Shown in pieces: positions 24,871 through 32,809 of a DNA stretch of 64,000 nt. Made by a program: the position numbers and the translations under genes. Source of the stretch: Nostoc edaphicum CCNP1411 (GTDB lineage Bacteria; Cyanobacteriota; Cyanobacteriia; Cyanobacteriales; Nostocaceae); NCBI RefSeq assembly GCF_014023275.1, contig NZ_CP054698.1, positions 6,719,001 to 6,783,000 of the forward strand, written 5' to 3'. Below the pieces are notes generated by a model that made no database searches, was not told where the DNA came from, and worked only from the letters and a program-made list of their open reading frames with translations. Within the stretch, counting starts at the first letter, position 1. Each line of letters begins with the position of its first letter.

Positions 24871-27225
24871 ATGGAATTTTCAATCGCTACACTCCTTGCC
24901 AATTTCACCGATGATAAATTGGTAGCTCGGAAGGTTTTAGAAAAGAAACTTGGCTGTGAAGATGAAAAAAGTTTACAAAAACTTCACATTGCCTTAGATG
25001 TTCTTGAAAAAATCGGTATTTTAGTGAAGGAACGGGGCAAGTACCGCCGTATATCAGAAGACGGAATCATTGAGGCAAAACTCCGTTGTTCTAGTAAAGG
25101 CTTTTGCTTTGCTATTCAAGATGTGGAAGGAGCTGAGGATATTTACATCCGCGAAAGTCATCTGAGTAATGCTTGGAATGGCGATCGCGTTTTGGTTAGA
25201 GTTCTCAAGGAAGGCAGTCGCCGTCGCTCTCCCGAAGGGGAGGTGAAGCTGATTCTCGAACGTTCTAACCACACTTTACTGGCACGAATTAAGCAGGTGG
25301 AAACTGGTTTCCGAGCTGTGCCTTTAGATGATCGATTGCTGTTTGAACTCAAGATTCAACCTAATGAGGCAAAGCTGGAAGAAGCGATCGATCACCTGGT
25401 TCATGTCGAAGTTTTGCGTTACCCGTTGGCACAATATCCTCCCCTTGGTCGAGTGGTGCAAATTCTCGGCAGCGATGCCGAAGCTGCTGCTGATATAGAT
25501 TTAGTTACGTGCAAACACGACCTTTCCCGGACTTTTCCAGATAATGTCCTCGAAGCAGCTACCAGGTTGCCCAAAAAGCTGCTCAAAGCAGACCTAAAAA
25601 ATCGGCTAGATTTGCGTAATTTGTTTACTCTCACCATTGAAGGGGTAAATGGCGATACCAAAGTTATAGAAAACGCTTTTAGTTTAGAAAAAAACTTAGC
25701 CGGAAATTGGCTGTTGGGCGTTCATATCACTGATGTTTCCCACTATGTCCAACCTGACGAAGCTCTAGATAGAGAAGCTCTCAAACGGGGTAAATCAGTG
25801 TATCTGGGAGAATTAGTGCTGCCAATTTTGCCACCACTGGTGGCAGAACGCTGTTCTTTAGTACCTGGGAGCGATCGCTTAACCATCTCTTTTTTAATTA
25901 CCATTGATCCCCAATCGGGAGAAGTGCTGGAGTGGGAAATTCAGCCCAGCGTAATTAACGTAGAGACTGCACTGACTACAGAACAAGCTCAAGCAATTCT
26001 CACAGGTGAAGCTCAAGATAAATCATCACAGGTTTCCCAAATCCTGCAAGACCTCCAAGCCTTGCAAATAGCCGTCAAACAGGTACGGTTGAATCGTGGT
26101 AGCCTCCAGTTAAATCTGCCGCCTAGCCAAAACGCCTATTATGATGAGGGGATTTTAGGCGCTGTGGTGGTGAATGATTTACCAGTGCGATCGCTACTCA
26201 CGGAGTTAGTGCTGCTAGTTAACCAACTGTTCGCAACTCACTTAAATGCCCTTGGTGTTCCCGCTATCTGGCGAGTCCAAGGTACACCCGATGTTGAAGA
26301 TGTTCAGGAAATGCTGAAATTGGCAGTCAATTTAGGCGTTGACCTCACATTAGATGCAGAAGTCGATATCCAACCCTTAGATTATCAACATTTGACCACA
26401 GCTTTTGCCGAATCTCCTTCTGAGCAAGTTCTTACTTACTTATTACAAGATACACTTAAGCCGTCTGCGTACAGTACCACCAAAGGATCTCACTTTGGTC
26501 TAGCACTACCGCAATATGTCCACTTTAGCGCTCCCTTGCGGCGTTACCCAGATTTGCTGATGCAAAGAGTGTATTACACGCTACTCGAAAACGGACGCGA
26601 TCGCCGCAATACCCGTGTCAGAGAACGCGTTAACCTGCGTCACTCCTCCAGCCACGAGGAAATTAACTGGAACGTTTTACCCCCAGAATTGCAACAAGAA
26701 CTCCAAAGCGATTTAACTAGGGTAATTGTCCAAATCAACGACCGAGAAAAAGAAGTCCAAGAAGCTGAAGCTGATTTAGCTGGACTGCAAAAAGCCCAAC
26801 TGATGAAGCAACGCATCGGTCAGGTATTTCAAGGCGTGATTACCGGGGTTCAATCCTACGGTTTCTTTGTGGAAATTGAAGTACCAGCCGCCGAGGTAGA
26901 ATCCAGCAGTAATCCTGGTGTGCCTTTGAGGGTGGAAGGATTGGTACACGTCAGTTCTCTCAAAGATGATTGGTACGAATATCGCGCCAGACAACAGGCA
27001 CTCTTTGGGCGCAAAAATCGCGCTTCTTATAGATTAGGCGATCGCGTTGCTGTGCAAGTTAAAAGTGTCGATTACTACCGTCAACAAATTGATTTGGTAA
27101 CAGTCGGCAGCGATGGTGTCGCCAAAGGTTTGACTGGCAATGATTCTCGTGAGGAGCTTTCAGACCTCTACTTACCAAATGACATTGATCCTGATGACCT
27201 AGACCCTTACTCCGAGGATGAGTAA
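24871..27225 (+). CDS. RNB-domain (RNase II/R superfamily) protein with degenerate catalytic motif, Zam-like
   Basis: A 784-residue protein with an N-terminal winged-helix/cold-shock region, a central RNB domain (residues about 245-590) and a C-terminal S1 RNA-binding domain (about 650-760, GVITGVQSYGFFVEI). Outer RNB features are conserved (LLGVHITDVSHYV, the SAPLRRYPDLLMQR segment near residue 556). The motif that supplies four metal-binding aspartates in RNase R (GEDARDFDDA) reads GVNGDTKVIENAF here, so most or all catalytic aspartates are lost. Cyanobacteria encode a divergent RNB protein, Zam, linked to acetazolamide resistance, and this may be it. It may bind RNA without degrading it. 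ubiX follows after 16 bases, suggesting co-transcription. Confidence 0.85.
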   Translation: MEFSIATLLANFTDDKLVARKVLEKKLGCEDEKSLQKLHIALDVLEKIGILVKERGKYRRISEDGIIEAKLRCSSKGFCFAIQDVEGAEDIYIRESHLSNAWNGDRVLVRVLKEGSRRRSPEGEVKLILERSNHTLLARIKQVETGFRAVPLDDRLLFELKIQPNEAKLEEAIDHLVHVEVLRYPLAQYPPLGRVVQILGSDAEAAADIDLVTCKHDLSRTFPDNVLEAATRLPKKLLKADLKNRLDLRNLFTLTIEGVNGDTKVIENAFSLEKNLAGNWLLGVHITDVSHYVQPDEALDREALKRGKSVYLGELVLPILPPLVAERCSLVPGSDRLTISFLITIDPQSGEVLEWEIQPSVINVETALTTEQAQAILTGEAQDKSSQVSQILQDLQALQIAVKQVRLNRGSLQLNLPPSQNAYYDEGILGAVVVNDLPVRSLLTELVLLVNQLFATHLNALGVPAIWRVQGTPDVEDVQEMLKLAVNLGVDLTLDAEVDIQPLDYQHLTTAFAESPSEQVLTYLLQDTLKPSAYSTTKGSHFGLALPQYVHFSAPLRRYPDLLMQRVYYTLLENGRDRRNTRVRERVNLRHSSSHEEINWNVLPPELQQELQSDLTRVIVQINDREKEVQEAEADLAGLQKAQLMKQRIGQVFQGVITGVQSYGFFVEIEVPAAEVESSSNPGVPLRVEGLVHVSSLKDDWYEYRARQQALFGRKNRASYRLGDRVAVQVKSVDYYRQQIDLVTVGSDGVAKGLTGNDSREELSDLYLPNDIDPDDLDPYSEDE

Positions 27226-27241
27226 AATTAACTAAACTTAC

Positions 27242-27862
27242 GTGTCAAATAACACCAAGCCTTTAATTTTGGGCGTATCGGGCGCATCTGGTCTGATTTA
27301 CGCTGTTCGCGCGATCAAATTTTTGCTAGAAGCGGAGTATCGTATTGAATTGGTTGCCTCTAAATCAACTTACATGGTTTGGCAGTCAGAACAGGAAATT
27401 CGGATGCCACCAGAGCCAACTCAACAAGAACAATTCTGGCGAGAGCAAGCTGGAGTTGAACTTTCGGGTAAACTCCGCTGCCATCCTTGGAGTGATGTCG
27501 GTGCCGGAATTGCCAGTGGTTCCTTTGCCACTCTGGGGATGATGATCATTCCATGCAGCATGAGTACAGTGGCAAAGCTAGCAGTTGGCTTGAGTTCCGA
27601 TTTACTAGAACGGGCGGCGGATGTCCAACTCAAAGAAGGGCGAAAGCTGGTCATTGTCCCGCGTGAAACGCCTTTTAGCCTCATCCACCTGCGGAACTTA
27701 ACCTCTTTAGCAGAAGTTGGAGTTAGAATTGTTCCCGCTATTCCTGCCTGGTATCATAATCCCCAAACCATCGAAGATTTAGTTGATTTTGTAGTTGCCC
27801 GTGCTTTAGATCAACTAGATATTGACTGCATCCCAATTCAGCGGTGGGAAGGTCGTCGCTAA
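27242..27862 (+). CDS. ubiX: Flavin prenyltransferase UbiX
   Basis: A 206-residue flavoprotein from a GTG start 16 bases after the RNB gene. Family signatures are GVSGASGLIYAVRAI at the N-terminus (flavin/phosphate binding), GSFATLGMMIIPCSMSTVAKLAVGLSSDL in the middle, and VPRETPFSLIHLRNL near residue 140. UbiX joins dimethylallyl phosphate to reduced FMN to make the prenylated flavin cofactor of UbiD decarboxylases, used in plastoquinone synthesis in cyanobacteria. The length and motifs are complete. Confidence 0.95.
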   Translation: MSNNTKPLILGVSGASGLIYAVRAIKFLLEAEYRIELVASKSTYMVWQSEQEIRMPPEPTQQEQFWREQAGVELSGKLRCHPWSDVGAGIASGSFATLGMMIIPCSMSTVAKLAVGLSSDLLERAADVQLKEGRKLVIVPRETPFSLIHLRNLTSLAEVGVRIVPAIPAWYHNPQTIEDLVDFVVARALDQLDIDCIPIQRWEGRR

Positions 27863-27970
27863 CGCCCTCAGTGGACTTATCGGAAATTTCACAATAGTCC
27901 TAAAAGGGTAATGATAGAGATGGCTGATAGTGTCAGTAGTCGGTTAACGGTAATTAGTGAAGAGTAATCA

Positions 27971-28029
27971 GACTGATAACTGACAACTGACCACTGACAA
28001 CTAACCACTGACAACTGACAACTGACAAA
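27971..28029. repeat. CTGACAA tandem heptamer array
   Basis: About eight imperfect ACTGACA/ACTGACC units fill the spacer just before the next start codon. Confidence 0.8.
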
Positions 28030-28035
28030 ATTGCT

Positions 28036-28731
28036 ATGGCTGTAATTCGCTTAATTCTATTGGTGGCAGTACTGGGAGGACTAACACTGTTGTTAGTCCA
28101 AAATTTCTCACCTGCCCTATCGCTAGTATTTTTGGGCGTGCGAACTCAACCATTACCACTAGCGATATGGATTTTTTTCAGTACTGCCACTGGTGCTTTC
28201 ACATCTGTATTGATTGCTACCTTGTTTAAATTATCTAGTTATTTTGCAGGAGGACAACGCCAAACTCCTAACAGAGTAACTGCAACTTCAACGCGTGCAA
28301 AGGCAACCCGGAGAGAAGAACCTACATCTCGTCCTGCCACTCCTCCACCAGCGAGTAAGAAAGAAGAGGCTAGCAGTGATGTATTTGATGATTGGGAGAC
28401 AAATGGTAGAGATGATGAGTGGAACTTTGATGAAAATTCAGAGGAAGCGCCTACCCCCAATCCTCAAGCTCAACAGCCTAGAGAGCCTAAAACTTACGAA
28501 CGTCAATCAGAAGCCAAAAGCAGTTCTCAGTCTGGTTCAGTTTATTCTTACAGCTACCGTGAACCAAAAAATACAGCTGCGGGAAAAACTGAATCTGTTT
28601 ACGATGCTGATTACCGAGTAATCATCCCCCCTTATCAGCCACCGACTACCAATCAAGCCGATGATGATGATTGGGAATTTTTTGAGGATGATGATGATTT
28701 TGAGGATGATGATAAACGCCCCCGTCGGTGA
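28036..28731 (+). CDS. LapA-like (DUF1049) membrane protein with long acidic tail
   Basis: A 231-residue protein. The first ~75 residues hold two membrane helices (VIRLILLVAVLGGLTLLLVQN and LPLAIWIFFSTATGAFTSVLIATLF) with the conserved QNF/FLGVRTQPLPL loop of LapA/DUF1049 proteins. The remaining 150 residues are predicted disordered, rich in E, D, S and P, and end in dense acidic runs (DDDDWEFFEDDDDFEDDD) closed by a basic tail. LapA relatives are linked to lipopolysaccharide assembly in proteobacteria; the cyanobacterial role is unknown. Confidence 0.75.
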   Translation: MAVIRLILLVAVLGGLTLLLVQNFSPALSLVFLGVRTQPLPLAIWIFFSTATGAFTSVLIATLFKLSSYFAGGQRQTPNRVTATSTRAKATRREEPTSRPATPPPASKKEEASSDVFDDWETNGRDDEWNFDENSEEAPTPNPQAQQPREPKTYERQSEAKSSSQSGSVYSYSYREPKNTAAGKTESVYDADYRVIIPPYQPPTTNQADDDDWEFFEDDDDFEDDDKRPRR

Positions 28732-28750
28732 GATGTAGTAGGCTACGTCT

Positions 28751-28948
28751 CTACTTGTTAATGCCACACTGCTCTCTAGACTCCTGCTTGACCTTACCAG
28801 TCATGGCAGCTTCCTGCAAAGTCATGAAAGCATTAAAATCTTCTAAGTCATATCGGGTAGTCAACAGTTGTCGTAATTGATCTTCAGCTTCCACTGTCAA
28901 ATAGCCAGTTGCTAAAGCTCTTTGTACAACGTCACGAATTCGAGTCAT
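28751..28948 (-). CDS. Small hypothetical helical protein
   Basis: From the ATG at 28948 the product is 65 residues, helical and soluble (MTRIRDVVQRALATGYLTVEAEDQLRQLL in outline, split around residue 20). The pattern of a small helical protein ending with ...ESREQCG suggests a real gene, and similar small proteins occur in Nostoc-type genomes. I cannot assign a function. An ATG at 28981 would add eleven residues. Confidence 0.55.
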   Translation of the reverse strand: MTRIRDVVQRALATGYLTVEAEDQLRQLLTTRYDLEDFNAFMTLQEAAMTGKVKQESREQCGINK

Positions 28949-29709
28949 GGTTGACACCTCATTCATACTATATTTATTCATTCAGGCTTATTGGGGTGAA
29001 ATATGCAGTATTCTTTGTGCCGAAATTTCAACTTTGCAAAGTTTTTTTTAGCGATCGCAACAAATAAGTCATCATTTACACCTTTATAAGAAACATTTAA
29101 TGGAGCGGGGCTTGTTATAACTGAACTTTTAGAATAACGACCCTGTGCTGTTAGGAACACAGTATTGTGTATACTTAAAATTACCTATCAGGGTAAAAAT
29201 CCTGATTATTTAGATAGACAGATATTGTTTGGATAAAGTTTCAAACAAGCTATATTAATTTTTTGGTTAAGTAGAGCGATCGCTATGCAGCAATTACCAA
29301 GTTACTTCCGGGAATTTACTACATTCCTGACAAATTCGTAATTTATTACTTATAGTAATTTCACAGAAGAATCTTTAATTGATTGCCTAAGTTACTTTAA
29401 ATACATTAATAACGGTAATGACCACAGTTGATTCATAGTAAATAGAAGGTGAATCTGTAGAAGTTAAAAATAATTGAAAGTTAGAAAACTTATACGTAAA
29501 TTTGATATCCGCAGAAAGAAAAGCCTTGACATCAGTTGAAAATAAATTTCTTGGAGATTTACAAACAATTTGATTTTTCATTTTTTCTGGTTTAAGAACT
29601 TCCCAGATTAAAACCTGATTAGTGATTGCCTTTGTGACTACCCATAGTGCGATCGCTTTTCCATTCTCATACAGCTTTTATGTGATACTATATATGATAC
29701 TATCGCTCC
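28949..29709. other. AT-rich intergenic region without a convincing gene
   Basis: Two short minus-strand reading frames (28978-29160 and 29387-29581) lie here, but neither has a ribosome-binding site or domain character. The last 30 bases contain a TGATACTATATATGATACTAT direct repeat that may be the hicAB promoter or operator. Confidence 0.4.
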
Positions 29710-29986
29710 ATGAGTAAACTCAAAAAATTAGTGGAGCAATTTCTCAAGCAGCCTCCAGAAGTTCGGTTTCAGGACGTGCGCTATTTATTGTCAGCTTTTG
29801 GCTTTGAAGAAAATAAGGTCTAAAGGTAGCCATCATAGTTTTCGAGACTCCCAAGGTAGAACGATTACTGTACCCAAAATAGGGGGACAAAAAGTTAAAG
29901 GAGTTTATGTACAGCAAATAGTTGAACTATTAAATTTAGAAGAGTGGATTGATGAAGACACTGAATCAGAAGAACAAGCAGATTGA
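29710..29986 (+). pseudogene. hicA: HicA-type toxin, frameshifted
   Basis: The ATG at 29710 opens a HicA-like frame (LKKLVEQFLKQPPEVRFQDV... LLSAFGFEE) that ends at a stop at 29821. The rest of the toxin (RSKGSHHSFRDSQGR, then VPKIGGQKVKGVYVQQIV, LLNLEEW) continues in the +1 frame to 29986. Removing one A from the A-run at 29810-29813 restores one 91-residue protein including the catalytic-type histidines of GSHH. HicA toxins are dsRNA-binding-fold mRNA interferases. This is a recent loss, a sequencing error, or a slippage site. Confidence 0.8.
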
Positions 29987-30332
29987 GAAGCCGTCCCTAG
30001 AATATTATTTAAAGCTTCAGTACCCTGTAACACTTTACCCCGATTCACAGGGAGGATATGTAGCTCAAATTAAAGATTTACCAGGATGTCTCACCCAAGG
30101 CGAAACTCTAAAAGAGACAATGGCAAACATTAATGAGGCGCGAGAATTATGGATTGAAACAGCTTACGAAGCTAGCGATGATATTCCTTTACCGAGTAGT
30201 GATAATAGCTATAGTGGTAAGTTTTTAGTGCGGATACCAAAATCTCTACATCGTCGTTTAGCTGAAACTGCTGAACGCGAAGGTGTAAGTCTAAATCAGT
30301 ATATTGTGTCTTTGTTGAGTGCAGTAGCTTAA
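29952..30332 (+). CDS. hicB: HicB-family antitoxin
   Basis: A 126-residue antitoxin starting at the ATG at 29952, overlapping the 3' end of hicA by 35 bases. The N-terminal domain has the partially degraded RNase H fold of HicB (YPVTLYPDSQGGYVAQIKDLPGC... ETLKETMANINEARELWIETAYE). The C-terminus is a ribbon-helix-helix DNA-binding segment (FLVRIPKSLHRRLAETAERE, GVSLNQYIVSLLS). It would neutralise HicA and repress the operon. It appears intact although its toxin is frameshifted. Confidence 0.88.
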   Translation: MKTLNQKNKQIEKPSLEYYLKLQYPVTLYPDSQGGYVAQIKDLPGCLTQGETLKETMANINEARELWIETAYEASDDIPLPSSDNSYSGKFLVRIPKSLHRRLAETAEREGVSLNQYIVSLLSAVA

Positions 30333-30462
30333 TTAGAAATCAAGTAATTTTATCTGGTTGCGAGATAGATGCAAAACTCCGTATTTTTAAATACTAGATT
30401 GAGTCATTGAGTTTATAATTTTAAACTGTGATTCAGAACTCATAATTGGAGCGAAGTAACTG

Positions 30463-31008
30463 GTGAGCAGCTTATTACAAGGAGTCAACCTGTACTTAAT
30501 TGGGATGATGGGCGTTGGTAAGACGACAGTAGGGCGCTTACTGGCAAAGGAACTGGGTTATGGGTTTGTGGATACTGATCATGTCATTGCCCAAGCAACA
30601 GGTAAATCTATCAATCAGTTATTTGCCCAAGAAGGTGAAGCAGGATTTCGTCAGCTAGAAAGCGACGTACTTTCACAAGTCTGTGCTTTTACAAAGTTGA
30701 CTATAGCAACTGGTGGGGGCATTGTACTGCGGCGAGAAAACTGGGGTTACTTGCACCACGGGTTGATAGTGTGGCTAGATGCGCCAGTGGAGCTAATTTA
30801 CAGTCGTTTAGCTGAGGATACCACAAGACCGCTTTTAGAAGATGTTGATCCTCAAGGTAAATTGCGATCGCTCCTCGAACAACGAACACCACTTTACTCT
30901 CAAGCCGATTTGCACATCACTGAGCGAGAGGGGGATACACCTGAAGACATTGCCAAGCGAATACTTGAGGGAATTCCTGGCATCCTGAAAAAAGCTGTTT
31001 CTCATTAA
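30463..31008 (+). CDS. aroK: Shikimate kinase
   Basis: A 181-residue P-loop kinase from a GTG start. Walker A is GMMGVGKTTVG near residue 17, the shikimate-binding DTDHVIAQ follows near 38, then FRQLE near 62 and ATGGGIVLR near 83; the lid is RPLL near 125. It makes shikimate 3-phosphate in aromatic amino acid synthesis. The stop codon TAA overlaps the start ATG of xisH (TAATG), so xisH is translationally coupled to it. Two decayed pieces matching its 3' end lie downstream (31769-31823 and 32745-32798), suggesting that the present 3' end was replaced during an insertion. Confidence 0.95.
   Translation: MSSLLQGVNLYLIGMMGVGKTTVGRLLAKELGYGFVDTDHVIAQATGKSINQLFAQEGEAGFRQLESDVLSQVCAFTKLTIATGGGIVLRRENWGYLHHGLIVWLDAPVELIYSRLAEDTTRPLLEDVDPQGKLRSLLEQRTPLYSQADLHITEREGDTPEDIAKRILEGIPGILKKAVSH
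30863..30917 (+). repeat. aroK internal segment duplicated downstream of xisI (copy 1)
   Basis: This 55-base segment encodes RSLLEQRTPLYSQADLH of AroK. It recurs at 31769-31823 with only three mismatches. The pair flanks the aroK tail plus xisH-xisI. Confidence 0.92.
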
Positions 31009-31445
31009 TGGGGAATATTAATCTAACTGTGTCTGCAAAAGATATTTTTCATGAATCAGTTAAAAAAGCTTTGCAAAAAGAACAATGGATAATTACAAGC
31101 GATCCATTAAAATTCAAATTTGGGGAAGTCAACTTCCAAATTGATTTAGGTGCAGAGAAAATAATTGCCGCAGAAAAAGGAAATGAAAAAATAGCAATTG
31201 AAATCAAAAGTTTTTTAAACCCCTCTGCAATTACAGATTTTTATTCCGCCTTGGGACAATTCCTGAGTTACCGTCTAGCGTTAGCAGGATATGAACCAGA
31301 GCGAGTATTATACTTAGCAGTTCCATTGGATACGTACAAAACATTTTTTCAACTTGAATTTACTAAAACTGCGATAAAACAGTATCAGGTCTTGTTAATT
31401 GTTTATGAGCCGGAAAATGAGGTGATTGTACAGTGGACAAATTAG
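31008..31445 (+). CDS. xisH: XisH, fdxN-element excision controlling factor
   Basis: A 145-residue protein of the XisH family: AKDIFHESVKKALQKEQWII at the N-terminus, then DLGAEKIIAAEKGNEKIAIEIKSF (a PD-(D/E)XK-like pattern with EIK) and FYSALGQFLSYRLAL. XisH and XisI were found as accessory factors for XisF-driven excision of the fdxN element during heterocyst formation, but pairs are scattered through cyanobacterial genomes far from that element. The ATG overlaps the aroK stop, and the 3' end overlaps xisI by 13 bases, so the three genes form one translational unit. Confidence 0.9.
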   Translation: MGNINLTVSAKDIFHESVKKALQKEQWIITSDPLKFKFGEVNFQIDLGAEKIIAAEKGNEKIAIEIKSFLNPSAITDFYSALGQFLSYRLALAGYEPERVLYLAVPLDTYKTFFQLEFTKTAIKQYQVLLIVYEPENEVIVQWTN

Positions 31446-31768
31446 CCAAATATCAAGAATTGGTGAAAACATTGTTGACAAACTATGTCAGTGATGACAT
31501 CTCAGATAACGATGTCGAAGTCCAACTCATTTTAGACACAGAACGCAATCATTATCAATGGATGAATGTAGGTTGGCAAGGATTTAATCGTATTTATCGA
31601 TGCGTGATGCATTTTGATATTAAAGATGGCAAAATCTGGCTACAACAGAATTTAACTGATCGCAATCCGGCAGAGGAATTAGTGATGATGGGAGTACCAC
31701 GAGAGGATATTGTCTTGGGTTTGCAAGCTCCATATAAGCGTCAGTATACAGATTATGGCGTAGCGTAG
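31433..31768 (+). CDS. xisI: XisI, fdxN-element excision controlling factor
   Basis: A 111-residue XisI-family protein from a GTG inside the xisH 3' end. Conserved segments are YQELVKTLLTNY, a VQLILDTERNHYQWMNVGWQ strand pair, RIYRCVMHFDIKDGKIWLQQN and the C-terminal PAEELVMMGVPREDIVLGLQ. The length is normal for the family. XisI acts together with XisH; the biochemical role is not known. Immediately after its stop begins the duplicated aroK segment. Confidence 0.92.
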   Translation: MDKLAKYQELVKTLLTNYVSDDISDNDVEVQLILDTERNHYQWMNVGWQGFNRIYRCVMHFDIKDGKIWLQQNLTDRNPAEELVMMGVPREDIVLGLQAPYKRQYTDYGVA

Positions 31769-31823
31769 TGCGATCGCACCTCGAACAACGAACACCACTA
31801 TACTCCCAAGCCGATTTGCACAT
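31769..31823 (+). repeat. aroK internal segment duplicated downstream of xisI (copy 2)
   Basis: Identical to 30863-30917 at 52 of 55 positions. In frame it would encode RSHLEQRTPLYSQADLH, then diverges completely after the CACAT. It is not part of an intact gene. Confidence 0.92.
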
Positions 31824-31835
31824 GAAAATAGTCCG

Positions 31836-32147
31836 TTAATCACCAAGATCGCTAGATAAATCAGAAGATTTAATCTCTCTAGATGAATGGAAAATAGTTA
31901 AAATATTTACCAGATTGTTACTTACTAAATAAACAATGCGATAACTACCAAAGATAATCTCTCTAATATTATCTTGATTAATTTCTGGTACTATACGTCC
32001 TGAATATGGAAAGTTTTCTAAACGTTCTACAGATAAAAATACTCTATTCACAAATACCTGAGCAAAACTTGGTGCATCTCGTGAAATAAAGTCACCTATT
32101 GCTTCTAAATCAGCTAAAGCTTGATTTGTCCAGTTTATTTGTGCCAT
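31836..32147 (-). CDS. RelE/ParE-family toxin
   Basis: A 103-residue toxin-fold protein: WTNQALADLEAIGDFISRDAP, then VERLENFPYSGRIVPEI and the C-terminal strands REIIFGSYRIVYLVSN... ILTIFHSSRE. This is the ParE/RelE plasmid-stabilisation pattern. It is translated from the end of the antitoxin gene (13-base overlap). ParE members inhibit gyrase and RelE members cut mRNA; which applies here cannot be told. The pair lies inside the disrupted aroK-tail region. Confidence 0.9.
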   Translation of the reverse strand: MAQINWTNQALADLEAIGDFISRDAPSFAQVFVNRVFLSVERLENFPYSGRIVPEINQDNIREIIFGSYRIVYLVSNNLVNILTIFHSSREIKSSDLSSDLGD

Positions 32148-32329
32148 GTCTTGATTTGCTTTTTGGCTTCTTCATGTGACACAATATTATCAGCATCGAC
32201 TTGTTGTAAACCTTGATTCACTTTATATAAAAAATAAAGACGCTCCATAACTTCTTCAAACGTAACATTCTGTGGCATTTCTTCCACTGCCTTGAGAACT
32301 TGATATTTTACAGTAGTATTTGCTGTCAT
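32135..32329 (-). CDS. Antitoxin partner of the RelE/ParE toxin
   Basis: A 64-residue acidic helical protein (YQVLKAVEEMPQNVTFEEVMERLYFL) located directly upstream of, and overlapping, the toxin gene. Size, charge and arrangement fit an antitoxin of the type usually paired with ParE-like toxins; the ending HEEAKKQIKTW resembles such antitoxins. There is no obvious ribbon-helix-helix. Confidence 0.8.
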   Translation of the reverse strand: MTANTTVKYQVLKAVEEMPQNVTFEEVMERLYFLYKVNQGLQQVDADNIVSHEEAKKQIKTWHK

Positions 32330-32608
32330 TTCGATTACCTACGAAAATTAATATTTATCTTGGAGTCTAATGCAGCGATATATTCATTTGCTCATCCTGC
32401 ATTTTTACTACCACCATCTTAAGATTTTAGCAATTTTCTAGATGTTATGCCACTTGCATCTTAGTATGTGTTACGGAGTATTGAGTTTCATTACATCAAA
32501 TAGGTGCATCCACTTTTGGAATAATAAAAAAGACTATCTGCCAAAACCGGATGCTCTCCATAAAACCAACAAAAATATTTGGCGATCGCACTTGATTGCT
32601 ACTATTAT
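32330..32608. other. Spacer between antitoxin and xisH fragment
   Basis: A non-coding-looking AT-rich segment. It probably contains the promoter of the minus-strand toxin-antitoxin pair. A plus-strand run near 32514-32570 (WNNKKDYLPKPDALHKTNK) may be decayed coding sequence of unknown origin. Confidence 0.3.
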
Positions 32609-32746
32609 CTGAAAGATATTTACCACAACACTGTAAAATTTGCCTTGCAGAAAGATGCTTGGAAAATTCCCCACGATCCCTTTCCATTGCAAATAGGTGA
32701 AAAGCGTCTATTGGAAGATTTGGATGTCGAAACAGAAACTTACTAA
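32609..32746 (+). pseudogene. N-terminal fragment of a second xisH
   Basis: The plus strand encodes KDIYHNTVKFALQKDAWKI, then PHDPFPLQIGEKRLLEDLDVE and a stop. This matches the first ~45 residues of XisH (compare KDIFHESVKKALQKEQWII in the intact gene). There is no start codon and the rest is missing, so it is a decayed remnant different from the intact xisH nearby. Confidence 0.75.
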
Positions 32747-32798
32747 GCGACTACTTGAGGCAATTACTAATGTACTCAAAACACAAGTTTCTCATTAG
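32745..32798 (+). pseudogene. Remnant of an aroK 3' end
   Basis: The plus strand encodes KRLLEAITNVLKTQVSH and a stop, aligning without gaps to the AroK C-terminus KRILEGIPGILKKAVSH (10 of 17 identical). The DNA agrees at about 40 of 54 bases including the last ten before the stop. It directly follows the xisH fragment. Confidence 0.7.
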
Positions 32799-32809
32799 GA
32801 AGACTCAAA

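Noticed and set aside
28978..29160. 60-residue minus-strand reading frame
   Set aside because: No ribosome-binding site, no recognisable fold, and composition like the surrounding AT-rich spacer.
29387..29581. 64-residue minus-strand reading frame
   Set aside because: AT-driven composition with no supporting start signal or conserved pattern.
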